A stretch of 64,000 nucleotides of DNA from Ruminococcus sp. (lineage in GTDB: Bacteria > Bacillota > Clostridia > Oscillospirales > Ruminococcaceae): positions 34,746-98,745 of the forward strand of contig NZ_DXUU01000005.1 of the NCBI RefSeq assembly GCF_019417665.1, in the 5' to 3' direction. Below, one piece after another: positions 52,957-62,901 of this stretch; positions within the stretch are counted from its first letter, which is position 1, and each line of letters opens with the position of its first letter. Position numbers and translations under genes: made by a program. The notes below the pieces were generated by a model, which was given only the letters and a program-made list of their open reading frames with translations, did no database searches and was not told where the DNA came from.

Positions 52957-54242
52957 TGGAGATCAGAGAGTCGGAACAGTTATTTTCCCGGGCGAAGGAA
53001 TTGATGCCGGGTGGTGTCAATTCGCCGGTGCGTGCCTTTCAGTCTGTGGGCGGCACACCTCGTTTTATCCATCGTGCAAAGGATCAGTATCTGTACGATG
53101 AGGACGGGAACGCCTATATTGATTATATCGGCTCCTGGGGGCCTATGATCTTAGGACACAATCCGGATTTTGTACTGGATGCCGTGTGGGATCAGCTGCA
53201 ATATGGTCTCAGCTACGGCGCTGCGACAGCTTTGGAAGTGGAAATGGCAGAGCTTATCACAGAAATGGTGCCCTATGTGGAGATGATCCGCATGGTGAAT
53301 TCCGGCACAGAAGCAGTAATGAGTGCTATCCGTGCCGCAAGGGGTTTCACCGGACGGGACAAGATCGTGAAATTTGAAGGCTGTTACCACGGTCATGCGG
53401 ATGCTATGCTGGTGAAGGCAGGATCTGGTGTCATGACTGCCGGGATTCCCGATTCCAGCGGCGTGCCCCGGGGCTGTACGGCAGATACCCTTTCTGCGGT
53501 ATACAACGATCTGGACAGCGTGCAGCAGCTGTTTGAACAATACCCAGAGGAGATCGCCTGTGTTATCGTGGAACCAGTTGCAGCAAATATGGGCGTGGTC
53601 GTACCCAAAGAAGGCTTTTTGCAGGGACTGCGCCAGATGTGTAACAAGTATGGTGCACTGCTGATTTTTGATGAGGTCATTACCGGTTTCCGGCTTCTGG
53701 CAAACGGTGCTGTGGGGTACTTCGGAATTACACCAGATCTGGTGACTTACGGCAAGATCATTGGCGGCGGCATGCCCGTAGGTGCTTATGGCGGCAGACG
53801 GGATATCATGCAGCTGGTAGCACCGTTGGGGTCGGTATATCAGGCAGGCACGCTCAGCGGCAACCCAGTGGCAATGCGTGCTGGCATCACACAGCTGCGA
53901 TATTTAAAAGCACATCCGGAGGTATATCAGCAGGTGGACAGCTTGTCCACTCGTCTGCGCAGTGGTCTGACAGACATCATCCAGCAGCATCATGCTGCAT
54001 GTACGGTCAACGGTGTGGGCTCTCTGTCCTGTTTGTATTTCACCGCAGAACCGGTAACGGATTATGCCAGCGCAAAACAGGCAGATATTGCGGCATTCCG
54101 GCAATATTTCCACTTTATGCTGGATCATGGCAGCTATTTTGGCCCCAGCCAGTTCGAGTCGATTTTTGTTTCCAATGCGCATACCATGCGTGATATTGAG
54201 AAGACTCTGTCGGATGCAGAGGATTATTTTTCCGGTAAATAA
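52956..54242 (+). CDS. hemL: Glutamate-1-semialdehyde 2,1-aminomutase
   Basis: PLP enzyme completing 5-aminolevulinate synthesis. The 428 residues show MPGGVNSPVRAF near 15, GTEAVMSAIRAARGFTGRDKIVKFEGCYHGH near 117-150, LIFDEVITGFR near 230 and the PLP Lys in LVTYGKIIGGGMPVGAYGG near 265. With hemA it supplies precursor for the corrinoid ring. Full length. Confidence 0.97.
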   Translation: MEIRESEQLFSRAKELMPGGVNSPVRAFQSVGGTPRFIHRAKDQYLYDEDGNAYIDYIGSWGPMILGHNPDFVLDAVWDQLQYGLSYGAATALEVEMAELITEMVPYVEMIRMVNSGTEAVMSAIRAARGFTGRDKIVKFEGCYHGHADAMLVKAGSGVMTAGIPDSSGVPRGCTADTLSAVYNDLDSVQQLFEQYPEEIACVIVEPVAANMGVVVPKEGFLQGLRQMCNKYGALLIFDEVITGFRLLANGAVGYFGITPDLVTYGKIIGGGMPVGAYGGRRDIMQLVAPLGSVYQAGTLSGNPVAMRAGITQLRYLKAHPEVYQQVDSLSTRLRSGLTDIIQQHHAACTVNGVGSLSCLYFTAEPVTDYASAKQADIAAFRQYFHFMLDHGSYFGPSQFESIFVSNAHTMRDIEKTLSDAEDYFSGK

Positions 54243-54260
54243 AAAGAGGAGTGATCTCAC

Positions 54261-55406
54261 ATGAAAAAAATCCATAGCCTGGTCAGTGGTGCAGCAGAAT
54301 GCCGAACCAAAACCAAAGGCTTGCTGGGATGTCAGATCCTGGTATCTGTTCTTGCAGTCTGTCTGCTGCTGTCCGATATGGCAGCCAGCGGCAGCTTCGG
54401 CGCATCTGCCATGCACATTATGGAAGGCTATCTTCCGGCAGGCTGGTGCATTGCCTGGGGTGTACTATGTCTGCCGTTCCTGGCAGCAGGTGCAATTAGC
54501 CTGAAGAAGAAAATTGCCTATGACGGCAAGGTAAAGCTCCTGATCGCTTTGTCTGCGGCGTTCGTATTTATCATTTCCTCTCTGAAAATCCCATCGGTTG
54601 CCGGAAGTTGTTCCCATCCGACAGGTACCGGATTGGGTGCAATTCTGTTTGGCCCGTCCATTATGTCCATTCTGGGCATCATTGTGCTGCTGTTCCAGGC
54701 AATTCTGCTTGCCCACGGCGGATTGACGACACTGGGCGCTAATACATTTTCCATGGCGATTTTTGGCCCCTTTGTCTCCTATGGTATTTTTCGCCTGATG
54801 AAAAAATGCAAAGCGCCGGTGAGCTTGGCAGTATTCCTGTCGGCAACGCTGGGGGATATGGCAACTTATATTCTGACATCCATTCAGCTGGCTGCGGCAT
54901 ATCCGGGAGATAACTTCTGGGTATCTGTGGGAAAATTCCTCATGGTATTTGCACCTACTCAGCTGCCCATCGCCATTGCAGAGGGTGTTCTGACTGTCAT
55001 TGTCTATGGCGTGATCCAGAAGAATTGCACAAAGGAACTGAAAGCGTTGTCTGTTGTGACAGAGGCGAAGCCTATGCGTGGTGCACTTTGGGTGAGAAAT
55101 CTGGTGCTGACTTTTGGTATTATTCTGCTGGTGACTATCCCTCTGGCACTGTTGGGCGGCAGTGCAGAATTTGGCGGCACAGACGATGCTGCATCCGGTG
55201 TTATTGATGAGATCACTGGCGGCTACTCCACCTGGATAGATTCTATCTGGGAACCGCCTTCGGGTGAAATCGAATCCCTGCTGTTCTGTGTACAGGCGGC
55301 AATTGGTGCCGGAATATGCGGCTTTGTGCTGGGACGTATCAGCAAAAAGCCCAAAAAAGAGGAAGAAGATACCATTGCCACAACGCCGCAGGAGAGCAGC
55401 GTGTAA
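54261..55406 (+). CDS. cbiMN: Cobalt transport membrane proteins CbiM and CbiN fused
   Basis: Substrate-binding part of the cobalt ECF-type importer. In 381 residues CbiM (about 40-265) begins after a leader at the metal-binding [14 protein letters not shown], followed by several helices with [20 protein letters not shown]. CbiN (about 275-365) follows on the same chain, recognised by [10 protein letters not shown] and [13 protein letters not shown]. Most organisms encode CbiN separately. cbiQ and cbiO follow, making a complete CbiMNQO set. Confidence 0.93.
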   Translation: MKKIHSLVSGAAECRTKTKGLLGCQILVSVLAVCLLLSDMAASGSFGASAMHIMEGYLPAGWCIAWGVLCLPFLAAGAISLKKKIAYDGKVKLLIALSAAFVFIISSLKIPSVAGSCSHPTGTGLGAILFGPSIMSILGIIVLLFQAILLAHGGLTTLGANTFSMAIFGPFVSYGIFRLMKKCKAPVSLAVFLSATLGDMATYILTSIQLAAAYPGDNFWVSVGKFLMVFAPTQLPIAIAEGVLTVIVYGVIQKNCTKELKALSVVTEAKPMRGALWVRNLVLTFGIILLVTIPLALLGGSAEFGGTDDAASGVIDEITGGYSTWIDSIWEPPSGEIESLLFCVQAAIGAGICGFVLGRISKKPKKEEEDTIATTPQESSV

Positions 55407-55418
55407 AGGGATGATCTT

Positions 55419-56249
55419 ATGAAGCGTGTACATCATCATTTCCATTCCCACGGGGAACGAATCCTTATTGACCAGATCGCTTATGCCTCATCGCTGCGCC
55501 AGGTGTCGCCCTTTCTGAAGATCTTTGTGTCTCTTTACAGTCTGGTGCTGTGTCTGATTTCCAAGACATATCTCGTAAGTGTATTGATCCTGATTTGTAT
55601 GTTGCTTGCCATGACTGTTGTGGGAAAAACAAGGTGGCACTATGTGATTCACTTGATGAAGATCCCCCTTGCTTTTATTATTCTGGGTAGTGTCATGGTT
55701 CTGATCCAGATCACCAGAACACCTCAGAACATGCTGTGTGCGCTGGCTCTGGGACACTGGCACATTGGTATTACATCTGCCAGTCTGGATCAGTTCGGGC
55801 ACTTATTTTTTCAATGTCTGGCAGCAGTCAGCTGTATGTATTTTCTGTCTGTCACGACGACCATGACGGAGCTATTTACGGCTTTGCGGCGGATGCATGT
55901 GCCGGCGTTTCTGGTTGAGATTATGGAGTTGGTGTATCGGTATATCTTCGTGCTCATGGAAATTTCCTCCCAGATACGAAACGCCCAGGAGTGCCGACTG
56001 GGATACAGCACATTAAAAATTGGATTCTATTCCACCGGGCAGCTGATCTCGAATTTGTTTATCCGTGCCTACCGGCAGGCAGAGCGCACATATATGGCAA
56101 TGGAATCCCGCGGCTATACGGGTGATCTGACTACATTGGGGCTGACATATGAAATGAAACCGCAGTTGCTGGTCGGTTCTGTTGTGTACAGCGTTGTAAT
56201 GACATCGGTCGTTGTTGTTTTGAAAATTTATAACATGTACATGTTATAA
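55419..56249 (+). CDS. cbiQ: Cobalt transport permease CbiQ
   Basis: The T component of the cobalt importer, 276 residues with about five helices. The two coupling-helix Ala-Arg-Gly motifs appear as AQECRLG near 188 and MAMESRGYTG near 226. The N-terminus is His-rich (HHHFHSHGE), which may help capture metal. Lies 12 bp after cbiMN. Confidence 0.9.
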   Translation: MKRVHHHFHSHGERILIDQIAYASSLRQVSPFLKIFVSLYSLVLCLISKTYLVSVLILICMLLAMTVVGKTRWHYVIHLMKIPLAFIILGSVMVLIQITRTPQNMLCALALGHWHIGITSASLDQFGHLFFQCLAAVSCMYFLSVTTTMTELFTALRRMHVPAFLVEIMELVYRYIFVLMEISSQIRNAQECRLGYSTLKIGFYSTGQLISNLFIRAYRQAERTYMAMESRGYTGDLTTLGLTYEMKPQLLVGSVVYSVVMTSVVVVLKIYNMYML

Positions 56250-56278
56250 ATCGAATTGTCACAAAGAGGAGGCTTTCT

Positions 56279-57142
56279 ATGGGAACAATTTTAGAGGCAA
56301 AGCACTTGACCTATGGTTATGAAGAGGGCACACATGCCATTGAAGATCTTTCTCTGACAATTGAGGAGGGAAAGACTACGGCACTACTCGGTGCAAATGG
56401 TGCCGGGAAATCAACGCTCTTTCTTCATTTTAATGGTATTTTACAGCCGGAGCATGGGGAAGTGCTGTTTCACGGAGAACCGATCTCTTATAAAAAAGAA
56501 GGATTGCGGAAGCTGCGGTCAAAGGTGGGGATTGTCTTTCAGAATCCTGACGACCAGTTGTTTTCCGCTTCGGTCTATCAGGACATTTCTTTTGGTGCTG
56601 TTAATATGGGATTGCCGAAGGAAGAGGTGCACCGCCGGGTAGAAGCGGTAATGGAACAGATCGGTATTACAGACTTGCGTGACCGTTCCACCCATTCCCT
56701 CAGCTTCGGACAGAAAAAACGTGTTTCTTTTGCCGGCATTATGGTAATGCAGCCGGAAGTGATTATTCTGGACGAACCGACAGCTGGTCTTGATCCGGTA
56801 GGCGTCAGTGAACTGATGCATCTGCTTAAGCGAGTTTGCAAGGAACAGCATACTACCATTTTGCTTTCCACACATGATATTGATGTCATTCCTGTCTATG
56901 CAGATATGATCTATCTCATTGATAAGGGGAAAATTCTGACCCATGGCACTCCAAAGGAGATTTTTTTACAGCCGGAACTTTTGCGAAGCCATCATCTTCG
57001 TCTGCCGAGACTATCACATTTGCTGGAGATATTGCAAAAGGAAGATGTTCTGAATGTGGACTTTTCGGAGGCCACTATTTCCGGCGCAAGAAAGCAGATT
57101 TTGCAATGTCTGGACGCGCTGAAACGGGAGGATGCGATATGA
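56279..57142 (+). CDS. cbiO: Cobalt transporter ATP-binding protein CbiO
   Basis: ATPase of the importer, 287 residues: Walker A GANGAGKST near 38, QNPDDQLFSASVYQDISFG near 88 (typical of ECF ATPases), signature SFGQKKRVSFAG near 140, Walker B VIILDEPTAGLD near 160, and His in LLSTHDIDVI near 195. AGAGGAGG precedes the ATG. It overlaps the following fusion gene by 4 bp. Confidence 0.94.
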   Translation: MGTILEAKHLTYGYEEGTHAIEDLSLTIEEGKTTALLGANGAGKSTLFLHFNGILQPEHGEVLFHGEPISYKKEGLRKLRSKVGIVFQNPDDQLFSASVYQDISFGAVNMGLPKEEVHRRVEAVMEQIGITDLRDRSTHSLSFGQKKRVSFAGIMVMQPEVIILDEPTAGLDPVGVSELMHLLKRVCKEQHTTILLSTHDIDVIPVYADMIYLIDKGKILTHGTPKEIFLQPELLRSHHLRLPRLSHLLEILQKEDVLNVDFSEATISGARKQILQCLDALKREDAI

Positions 57143-58641
57143 AACAGGGAAAGGTCTATTTACTTGGAGCTGGACCGGGCGATCCGGAACTGCTGACACG
57201 AAAAGGCGAGCGCTGTCTCCATGAGGCAGATGTCATTGTTTATGATGCGCTGGCGTGCCCATCTATTCTTAATCTGGCGAAGTCTGGATGTGAGCTGATC
57301 TTTGCGGGAAAAGTCGCCGGGCATCATTATAAAAAGCAGTATGAAACCAATCTTCTTCTGGCGGAATTAGCGAAAAAGGGAAAAACTGTTGTCCGGCTCA
57401 AAGGCGGCGATCCCTTTATTTTCGGACGGGGCGGTGAAGAAGCTCAGGTACTTCTGGCGCATGATGTGGATTTTGAAATTGTTCCTGGGGTTTCCTCCTG
57501 TTACAGCGCACCGGCATATGCTGGGATTCCTGTGACTCACCGGGATTTTGCTTCCTCTTTTCATGTGATTACCGGACACAAGAAAATGGGAAACCAGCCG
57601 GAACTGGACTATGCGACTCTGGCAAAACTGGATGGCACATTGGTATTTCTCATGAGCCTGACCAATCTGCCTCATATTACTGCTGCACTAATGGCAAATG
57701 GAAAATCTTCGGATACCCCGGCGGCAGTTATTCAGCAGGGAACAACTGCCCATCAGAAAACCGCTGTGGGTACGCTTTTCACCATTGCAGAGGAAGTACA
57801 ACGCCAGCAGATCCACACGCCGGCAATGACTGTCATCGGGGATGTGGTCTCCCTGCGTCAGGAACTGAACTGGTTCGAACGTGGACCCTTGTTCGGGAAA
57901 AAGGTGATCGCAACGGGAACGCCCCAACATGCGCGGCTTCTGGCAGAGCATCTGCGGCAGTACGGCGCCGAAACAGAGGAAATTAGTCTCATTGATACGA
58001 CGAAACCAACGCCAGGACTGCTGCGCAATGTGGACTGGAACGCATACAGTTGGATCGTCCTGACCAGCGGAAATGGTGTGCAGCTGTTCTTTGAGGCATT
58101 GGTGCAGGATGAAATAGATCTGCGGCAGTTGTCGCACCTGAAGTTTGCTGCCATCGGAACGGGAACTGCCAAGGCACTGGCGGAAAAAAGCATCTATGTG
58201 GATTGTGTGCCTCAGCAGTTCGAGAGCCGTTATCTGGCGGAAGCACTCATTCCTCGGTTGTCCGACTATGACAAGGTGCTGCTCATGCGTGCAGAGAACG
58301 GTTCTACAGTGCTGCCAGATCTGCTCCGGGATGCCGGAAAATCCTTCGATGCAGTGTCACTGTATCGGACGGAAACAAATCTGCAAAAAGAGACCCTGCT
58401 GTGTATGGCAATACAGGATGCAGATTATCTTGTCTTTGCCAGTTCATCGGCTGTGCGTGCTTATGAACAGATGCGTGACTCCAAGGCGGCATGTCCGGCA
58501 AAGGTGATCTCCATTGGCGCAGTGACCACCAGAACGGCAGAAACATTGGGGATCCCTGTGGCATATACTGCAGAAAATGCCACCATAGAAGGAATCACAG
58601 ACTGTATTTTGCAGGATGCACTGAGCGAGAAAGAGGTGTGA
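57139..58641 (+). CDS. cobA-hemD: Fused uroporphyrinogen-III C-methyltransferase and uroporphyrinogen-III synthase
   Basis: A 500-residue fusion. Residues 1-245 are the SUMT methylase (YLLGAGPGDPELLTRKG, VRLKGGDPFIFGRGGEE, VPGVSSCYSAPAYAGIPVTHRD), which makes precorrin-2. Residues 250-500 are HemD (VLTSGNGVQLFFEAL, LMRAENGSTVLPDLL, FASSSAVRAYEQM), which closes hydroxymethylbilane. GGGAGG sets ATG 57139; an earlier ATG at 57106 lies inside cbiO. The fusion explains why hemD is absent from the hemACBL block. Confidence 0.95.
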   Translation: MKQGKVYLLGAGPGDPELLTRKGERCLHEADVIVYDALACPSILNLAKSGCELIFAGKVAGHHYKKQYETNLLLAELAKKGKTVVRLKGGDPFIFGRGGEEAQVLLAHDVDFEIVPGVSSCYSAPAYAGIPVTHRDFASSFHVITGHKKMGNQPELDYATLAKLDGTLVFLMSLTNLPHITAALMANGKSSDTPAAVIQQGTTAHQKTAVGTLFTIAEEVQRQQIHTPAMTVIGDVVSLRQELNWFERGPLFGKKVIATGTPQHARLLAEHLRQYGAETEEISLIDTTKPTPGLLRNVDWNAYSWIVLTSGNGVQLFFEALVQDEIDLRQLSHLKFAAIGTGTAKALAEKSIYVDCVPQQFESRYLAEALIPRLSDYDKVLLMRAENGSTVLPDLLRDAGKSFDAVSLYRTETNLQKETLLCMAIQDADYLVFASSSAVRAYEQMRDSKAACPAKVISIGAVTTRTAETLGIPVAYTAENATIEGITDCILQDALSEKEV

Positions 58642-58642
58642 G

Positions 58643-60067
58643 ATGTATCCGGTTTTTTTGGAAGTAAAGGGCAGAAAATGTACGGTGATCGGTGCTGGAA
58701 CGGTGGCACAGCGCCGTATCCTGACGCTGTTGGAACAAGGCGCAGCAGTAACAGTAGTTGCACCAGAATCCATGCCAGTTCAGTTGAAGGAGAAGAAACT
58801 CACATATTTACAGAACCGGTATACGCCGAAGCAGCTCGCCGGGAGTATGTTGGTATTTGCTGCTACAAACGATCCGGCACTAAATGCTGTAATTGTTCAA
58901 GATGCTCAGGAGATGGGAATTCTGTCCTCCTCTGTGACGGATTGCGGTGAGGTAACACCGGATTTCAGCGTACCTGCCCAGCGGCATCGAGGTAAGATCA
59001 CCGCAGCGGTCTCAACGGAAGGTTGTTCTCCCGGCCTGGCAGCGGCGATCTGCCGGGAACTTGAGCCGAAGTTGGAGGAATATGCTGGATTTTGCAGCAT
59101 ATTAGAGGAATTCCGAGAAGTGTGGAAAACTACTGTACCTGATACAGAACGACGCCGCCAGATGCTGAACAGACTTACATCGCCGGGAGTGCTCCAGCTG
59201 TATCGGGAAGAAGGCAGACAGGCATTTCTGGAATTTGCGGCAAAGCTGAGTGACGGAAAACTGCCATTAAAAAAGACTGCAATTCTGGTGGTCAGCTTTG
59301 GAACCAGCTATGAAAATACTCGGGAAAAAACCATCGGTGCTGTAGAGCGTGCAATCCAGGCGTCATTCCCGGAGGCAGACATATTCCGTGCGTTTACCAG
59401 TGGCATGATCATTCGCAAAATGCGCCGCAGCGGAATCGAGATCGATACAGTTCCTGAAGCACTGGAACATCTGAAAAAGGCGGGATATACCCATGTGTAC
59501 TGTCAGCCGACCCATGTGATTCCCGGTGAGGAATATGACGATCTTTGCCGTGATGCGTCACAATTTGTCCAAAGTTTTTCCGTTTTGCAGATCGGCAGAC
59601 CGCTTCTGACGGACACTTCAGATTATCCTGCATTGATACATGCGCTGAAAGAGACCATTTCCATGTCCGATTCTAAGGCGTATATGCTCATGGGGCATGG
59701 CACATCTCATATGGCAAATCAGGCATATCCGGCGTTTGACTACTGGCTGAAGCGTTCTGGTTATCCCAATGTGTTTGTGGGAACAGTGGAGGGCTATCCT
59801 ACGCTGGACACAGTATTGGAACAACTAGAAGAAACAGCTTATCATGAGGTGGTTTTGTTGCCTATGATGCTGGTTGCCGGAGATCATGCTCAGAATGATA
59901 TGGCTGGGGAGGATGAGGATTCCTGGAAGTCCATTTTGATCAGACATGGTTATCGTGTCACGGTCTTGCTTCAAGGATTTGGTGAATATCCGGCAGTTCA
60001 GGATTTGTATGTTGCCCATGTACAGGAAATGCTGTGCTCAGAGGAATCTGATGCAGCAAAGGTTTAA
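58643..60067 (+). CDS. Fused precorrin-2 dehydrogenase and sirohydrochlorin cobaltochelatase CbiK
   Basis: A 474-residue fusion. Residues 1-205 are a CysG-N/Met8-like dehydrogenase (TVIGAGTVAQRRILTLLEQGA, and DFSVPAQRHRGKITAAVSTEGCSPGLA), which oxidises precorrin-2 to sirohydrochlorin. Residues 210-474 are CbiK (ILVVSFGTSYENTREKTIGA, VYCQPTHVIPGEEYD, MLMGHGTSHMANQAYP, LLPMMLVAGDHAQNDMAG), whose His residues hold cobalt. One protein thus oxidises the ring and inserts cobalt, which commits it to the cobalt-early route. Last gene of the operon. Confidence 0.94.
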   Translation: MYPVFLEVKGRKCTVIGAGTVAQRRILTLLEQGAAVTVVAPESMPVQLKEKKLTYLQNRYTPKQLAGSMLVFAATNDPALNAVIVQDAQEMGILSSSVTDCGEVTPDFSVPAQRHRGKITAAVSTEGCSPGLAAAICRELEPKLEEYAGFCSILEEFREVWKTTVPDTERRRQMLNRLTSPGVLQLYREEGRQAFLEFAAKLSDGKLPLKKTAILVVSFGTSYENTREKTIGAVERAIQASFPEADIFRAFTSGMIIRKMRRSGIEIDTVPEALEHLKKAGYTHVYCQPTHVIPGEEYDDLCRDASQFVQSFSVLQIGRPLLTDTSDYPALIHALKETISMSDSKAYMLMGHGTSHMANQAYPAFDYWLKRSGYPNVFVGTVEGYPTLDTVLEQLEETAYHEVVLLPMMLVAGDHAQNDMAGEDEDSWKSILIRHGYRVTVLLQGFGEYPAVQDLYVAHVQEMLCSEESDAAKV

Positions 60068-60335
60068 GGCAACACTGCACAAAGACCGTCTGACGGCTTT
60101 GCACGTCATATGCTGTTCGCCTCATTCGAATCAATGATTGATCATTTAGATTCAATATATCAATCGCAGTTTGAGCATCGGAATCATTTTCACTTGGCTT
60201 TATATACCCGTCTATTGTATGAGAAAACCGACTTTCCCAATCTCCATAAGGTATAGATGCAGGTAATTCTTTGCCGCCCTTTTTCATGCCGCAAGTACTA
60301 CTGGTACAAGAAATGAGCATATTTGAATGTTTCAT
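60066..60335 (-). other. Gene fragment and repeat-like DNA after cbiK
   Basis: On the - strand a frame from 60335 (IPYGDWESRFSHTIDGYIKP..., with a preceding CTSSTCGMKKGGK) runs into cbiK and looks like a truncated, unidentified gene. At 60066-60084 AAGGCAACACTGCACAAAGA resembles 63362-63380 (AAGGTACACTGCATAAAGA), both right after stop codons, and may be an end or scar of a mobile element. A short + strand frame (60344-60478, VENDISVKNVQYENV...) also looks like a gene tail. I cannot assign a family. Confidence 0.3.
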
Positions 60336-60647
60336 GCTTAACTGTGGAAAACGACATCTCGGTTAAAAATGTTCAATATGAGAATGTTCTTTATCAATAC
60401 ACTTACAACAATAACAACACAGATAGAACTGCTCATTTTGAAGCATATCAGATTTTAAATAGACCTTTTCTTGTTTAAATTTCGGCTCAAGATTGTCGAA
60501 AGTCAAACAAATCATAAACTACTATCGATCAAGAATAGCAATATTTTTGATGACAAGTCCATTCGATTCCCATGAAATATATCAATGGTGATCAATCAAG
60601 GCAACATTATGGTTATATATTTCATATAAATTCCTCACGTCTCTACG

Positions 60648-60676
60648 CACTCAGCATTTTTGCTGGGTGTTTTTTT
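60648..60676 (+). terminator. Rho-independent terminator
   Basis: CACTCAGCA pairs with TGCTGGGTG (9 bp, one G-U) around TTTT, then seven T. It follows the fragments after cbiK and may also end the operon transcript. Confidence 0.8.
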
Positions 60677-60697
60677 GCATATTGCTATAAACGTTAA

Positions 60698-61058
60698 TTA
60701 TATGGAGTCACCTTGGAGTAATTGGTTCATCATCGACAAGGTTTGATGATAAAAATTATGCTGTGTGTTGTCTTGTGATTTTAGAGCAGATAATATATCA
60801 TTTAAGCATTCTTTTGCTTCTGGAATCATATCTGCATAAACATACACTTTTGCCAATAATTCTTTGCGTAAGAGATTTTGGCGGTGAGATAACCATACGG
60901 CGAATTGCTCTGCTTTGAGAATCAAGTGCATTTTCTCCTTCCCAGTGACTGTAAAAGGAATATAGTTCCGGAATCGTTTCCTCATTAAAAATTATTTTGA
61001 ACAGTTTTACTGGATTGGATATTCCTCCAAAGATTTTAGAAACTGACAATAAATCCAT
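60698..61058 (-). pseudogene. Frameshifted helical protein, possibly a regulator tail
   Basis: Two overlapping - strand frames appear to be one gene. From 61058, MDLLSVSKIFGGISNPVKLF... reaches YSFYSHWEG. From about 60960 the other frame continues with EKMHLILKAEQFAVWLSHRQNLLRKELL to 60698. The residues suggest a helical-repeat protein such as the tail of an Rgg-like regulator, but I cannot name it. The switch of frames and the AT-rich surroundings point to decay. Confidence 0.35.
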
Positions 61059-61274
61059 ACAATAACCTGACTTCTCTGTTTTTTGTCATTCAGCCAATGA
61101 TTTTTGTCAAAACTACCAGTTCAAATGTCCTGAAAAAATATTTTTTTGGTGGTATAATGACAAAAACGTTTCATCTGACATCCACGCACGTACTTAACCA
61201 TAATTATAATGGATTTCAGACAAAAAGTCAACTTTTTGTATAGGAAACTCTGGAGTTATTGATGAATTCGGGCA

Positions 61275-61301
61275 ATAAAAAAGTACCGATTTACGGTACT
61301 T
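61275..61301 (-). terminator. Hairpin, terminator for - strand transcription
   Basis: AAGTACCG and CGGTACTT (61281-61301) form a perfect 8-bp stem, and on the - strand it is followed by six T. Nothing clear is transcribed toward it now. Confidence 0.5.
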
Positions 61302-61310
61302 CTACTTGAA

Positions 61311-61340
61311 ATTTTCGCAAATTATGACCTTTTGCGAAAA
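61311..61340. repeat. Inverted repeat left of the recombinase gene
   Basis: TATGACCTTTTGCGAAAA (61323-61340) is the exact reverse complement of 62700-62717, the other side of the recombinase gene. TTTTCGCAAA just before it (61311-61320) also pairs with the TTTGCGAAAA half, giving a local hairpin. Candidate recombinase binding or attachment site. Confidence 0.5.
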
Positions 61341-61536
61341 CTCAATTTGATATTTATTGTCGAATTTTACATTCAGATTATAGCATATTAGCGCAAAAAT
61401 GTCAAGCATGAAACGTGAAAAAACAGATTTTTAGTATGAATTGCTGAAATTTTCCTTAAAATGACTGCTTTAAACGATATTTCAAGATTTGTTTTCAGTC
61501 ATATTCTGGTCAATCTAAAGATGGAGGATAATCAAA

Positions 61537-62631
61537 ATGCCAAGAAGAGAAGATAACATTTACAAACGGAAAGATAACCGTTGGGAAGGACGTTATCCAG
61601 TAGGATATAAGTCTGATGGGAAAACAAAGTATCGTTCAGTTTACGGAAAAACTTATTCAGAAGTGAAAGAAAAACTTTTGCAGATGCAGAAAAAAAGCAT
61701 ATCCCAAATTGAACATACCAACTTGACGGTCAAAATACTTTTTGATGAATGGCTTCGAAAAATCAGTAGTCACACCAAAGAATCCACACTTGCGAACTAC
61801 AAAATGAAGATCAACAAACATCTTCTTCCTTACTTTGGTGGTATGCGGTATGATTTGTTGACATCTTCCCTTATATATAATTTTATTCAGAAGAAATTAG
61901 ATGCTGGACTTTCTGCGAAATATGTAGCAGATATCTTGATTGTTTTCAAATCTATGACAAAATACGTCAGCCGGGAACATGGGTTTCACAATCCCCTTGT
62001 AAATGTGACGCTCCCAAAGAGTAATAAAAAATCAACTGTTCGAATACTTGAACCGGATGAATAACAGAGGTTAACGGAATATATGACACGTAACCTGAAC
62101 AGGACATCTCTGGGAATTTTTATTTCACTTTATACAGGACTTCGAATCGGAGAATTATGCGGTTTGAAATGGGACGATATTGATTGGAAAAAGAGGATTT
62201 TAACCGTCAGTCGAACAGTTCAACGTATCAGTATTTCAGATCATGAAAAATCAACGAAACTTGTTGTTACTGAGCCGAAGAGTGAAACATCAGCGAGACA
62301 GATTCTAATTCCCAGTTGTTTCATTGATATGCTGAAGCGATTCAAGTCGAACAAAGATGATTTTGTTTTATCTGGCAATACAAAACCAGTAGAACCAAGA
62401 ACCATGCAGTATCGTTTTGCATCTGTCTTAAAAAAAGCACATTTGCCGTCAGTTCATTTTCACTCCTTGCGCCATTTGTTTGCTACGAATTGCATCCGGC
62501 TTGGATTTGATGTGAAATCCTTGTCGGAAATCTTAGGCCACTCTTCCGTAGAAATCACGTTGAATCGCTATGTGCATTCTTCTTTCGAACAGAAGCGTAT
62601 CTGTATGGAGAAATTGTCAATGGTAGTGTGA
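61537..62631 (+). pseudogene. Tyrosine recombinase (phage/ICE-type integrase) interrupted by TAA
   Basis: A 364-codon frame with one ochre stop at 62062-62064. The first part has an arm-binding AP2-like domain (IYKRKDNRWEGRYPVGYKSDGK) and a SAM-like core-binding domain (about 60-170). The second, in the same frame, has the catalytic Arg in YTGLRIGELCGLKW, HSLRHLFATN and LGHSSVEITLNRYVH with the Tyr. The break is after EPDE; the family usually continues with Gln here, so CAA to TAA explains it. Since it is TAA, Pyl cannot rescue it. GGAGG precedes ATG 61537. Confidence 0.88.
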
Positions 62632-62699
62632 GTGATTTGTCGTCAAAATTATCGTCAAAAATGGAATAAAACGTCACATCAACGGTGCAAATTTCATTT

Positions 62700-62717
62700 T
62701 TTTCGCAAAAGGTCATA
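62700..62717. repeat. Inverted repeat right of the recombinase gene
   Basis: TTTTCGCAAAAGGTCATA, exact reverse complement of 61323-61340. It lies 69 bp after the recombinase stop in an AT-rich gap with nothing else evident. Confidence 0.5.
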
Positions 62718-62901
62718 TTTTGTGATCAAATATAGTATAACCAATTTTGGAGTAAAATTCAGTGATGCTGATTCGTCTTATATTAAAAAACATATAAAAT
62801 AATTTGAAGTAAGTAATATTCATTGCTTTTGAAAGGTTATTTTTTGTATTTCAAAGGCTTTGGAATTTTACTATAAATATTTTTTGAAAGAGGTTTTATT
62901 T

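Noticed and set aside
62062..62064. The stop inside the recombinase as a second pyrrolysine codon.
   Set aside because: It is TAA, not TAG, and this family does not carry Pyl.
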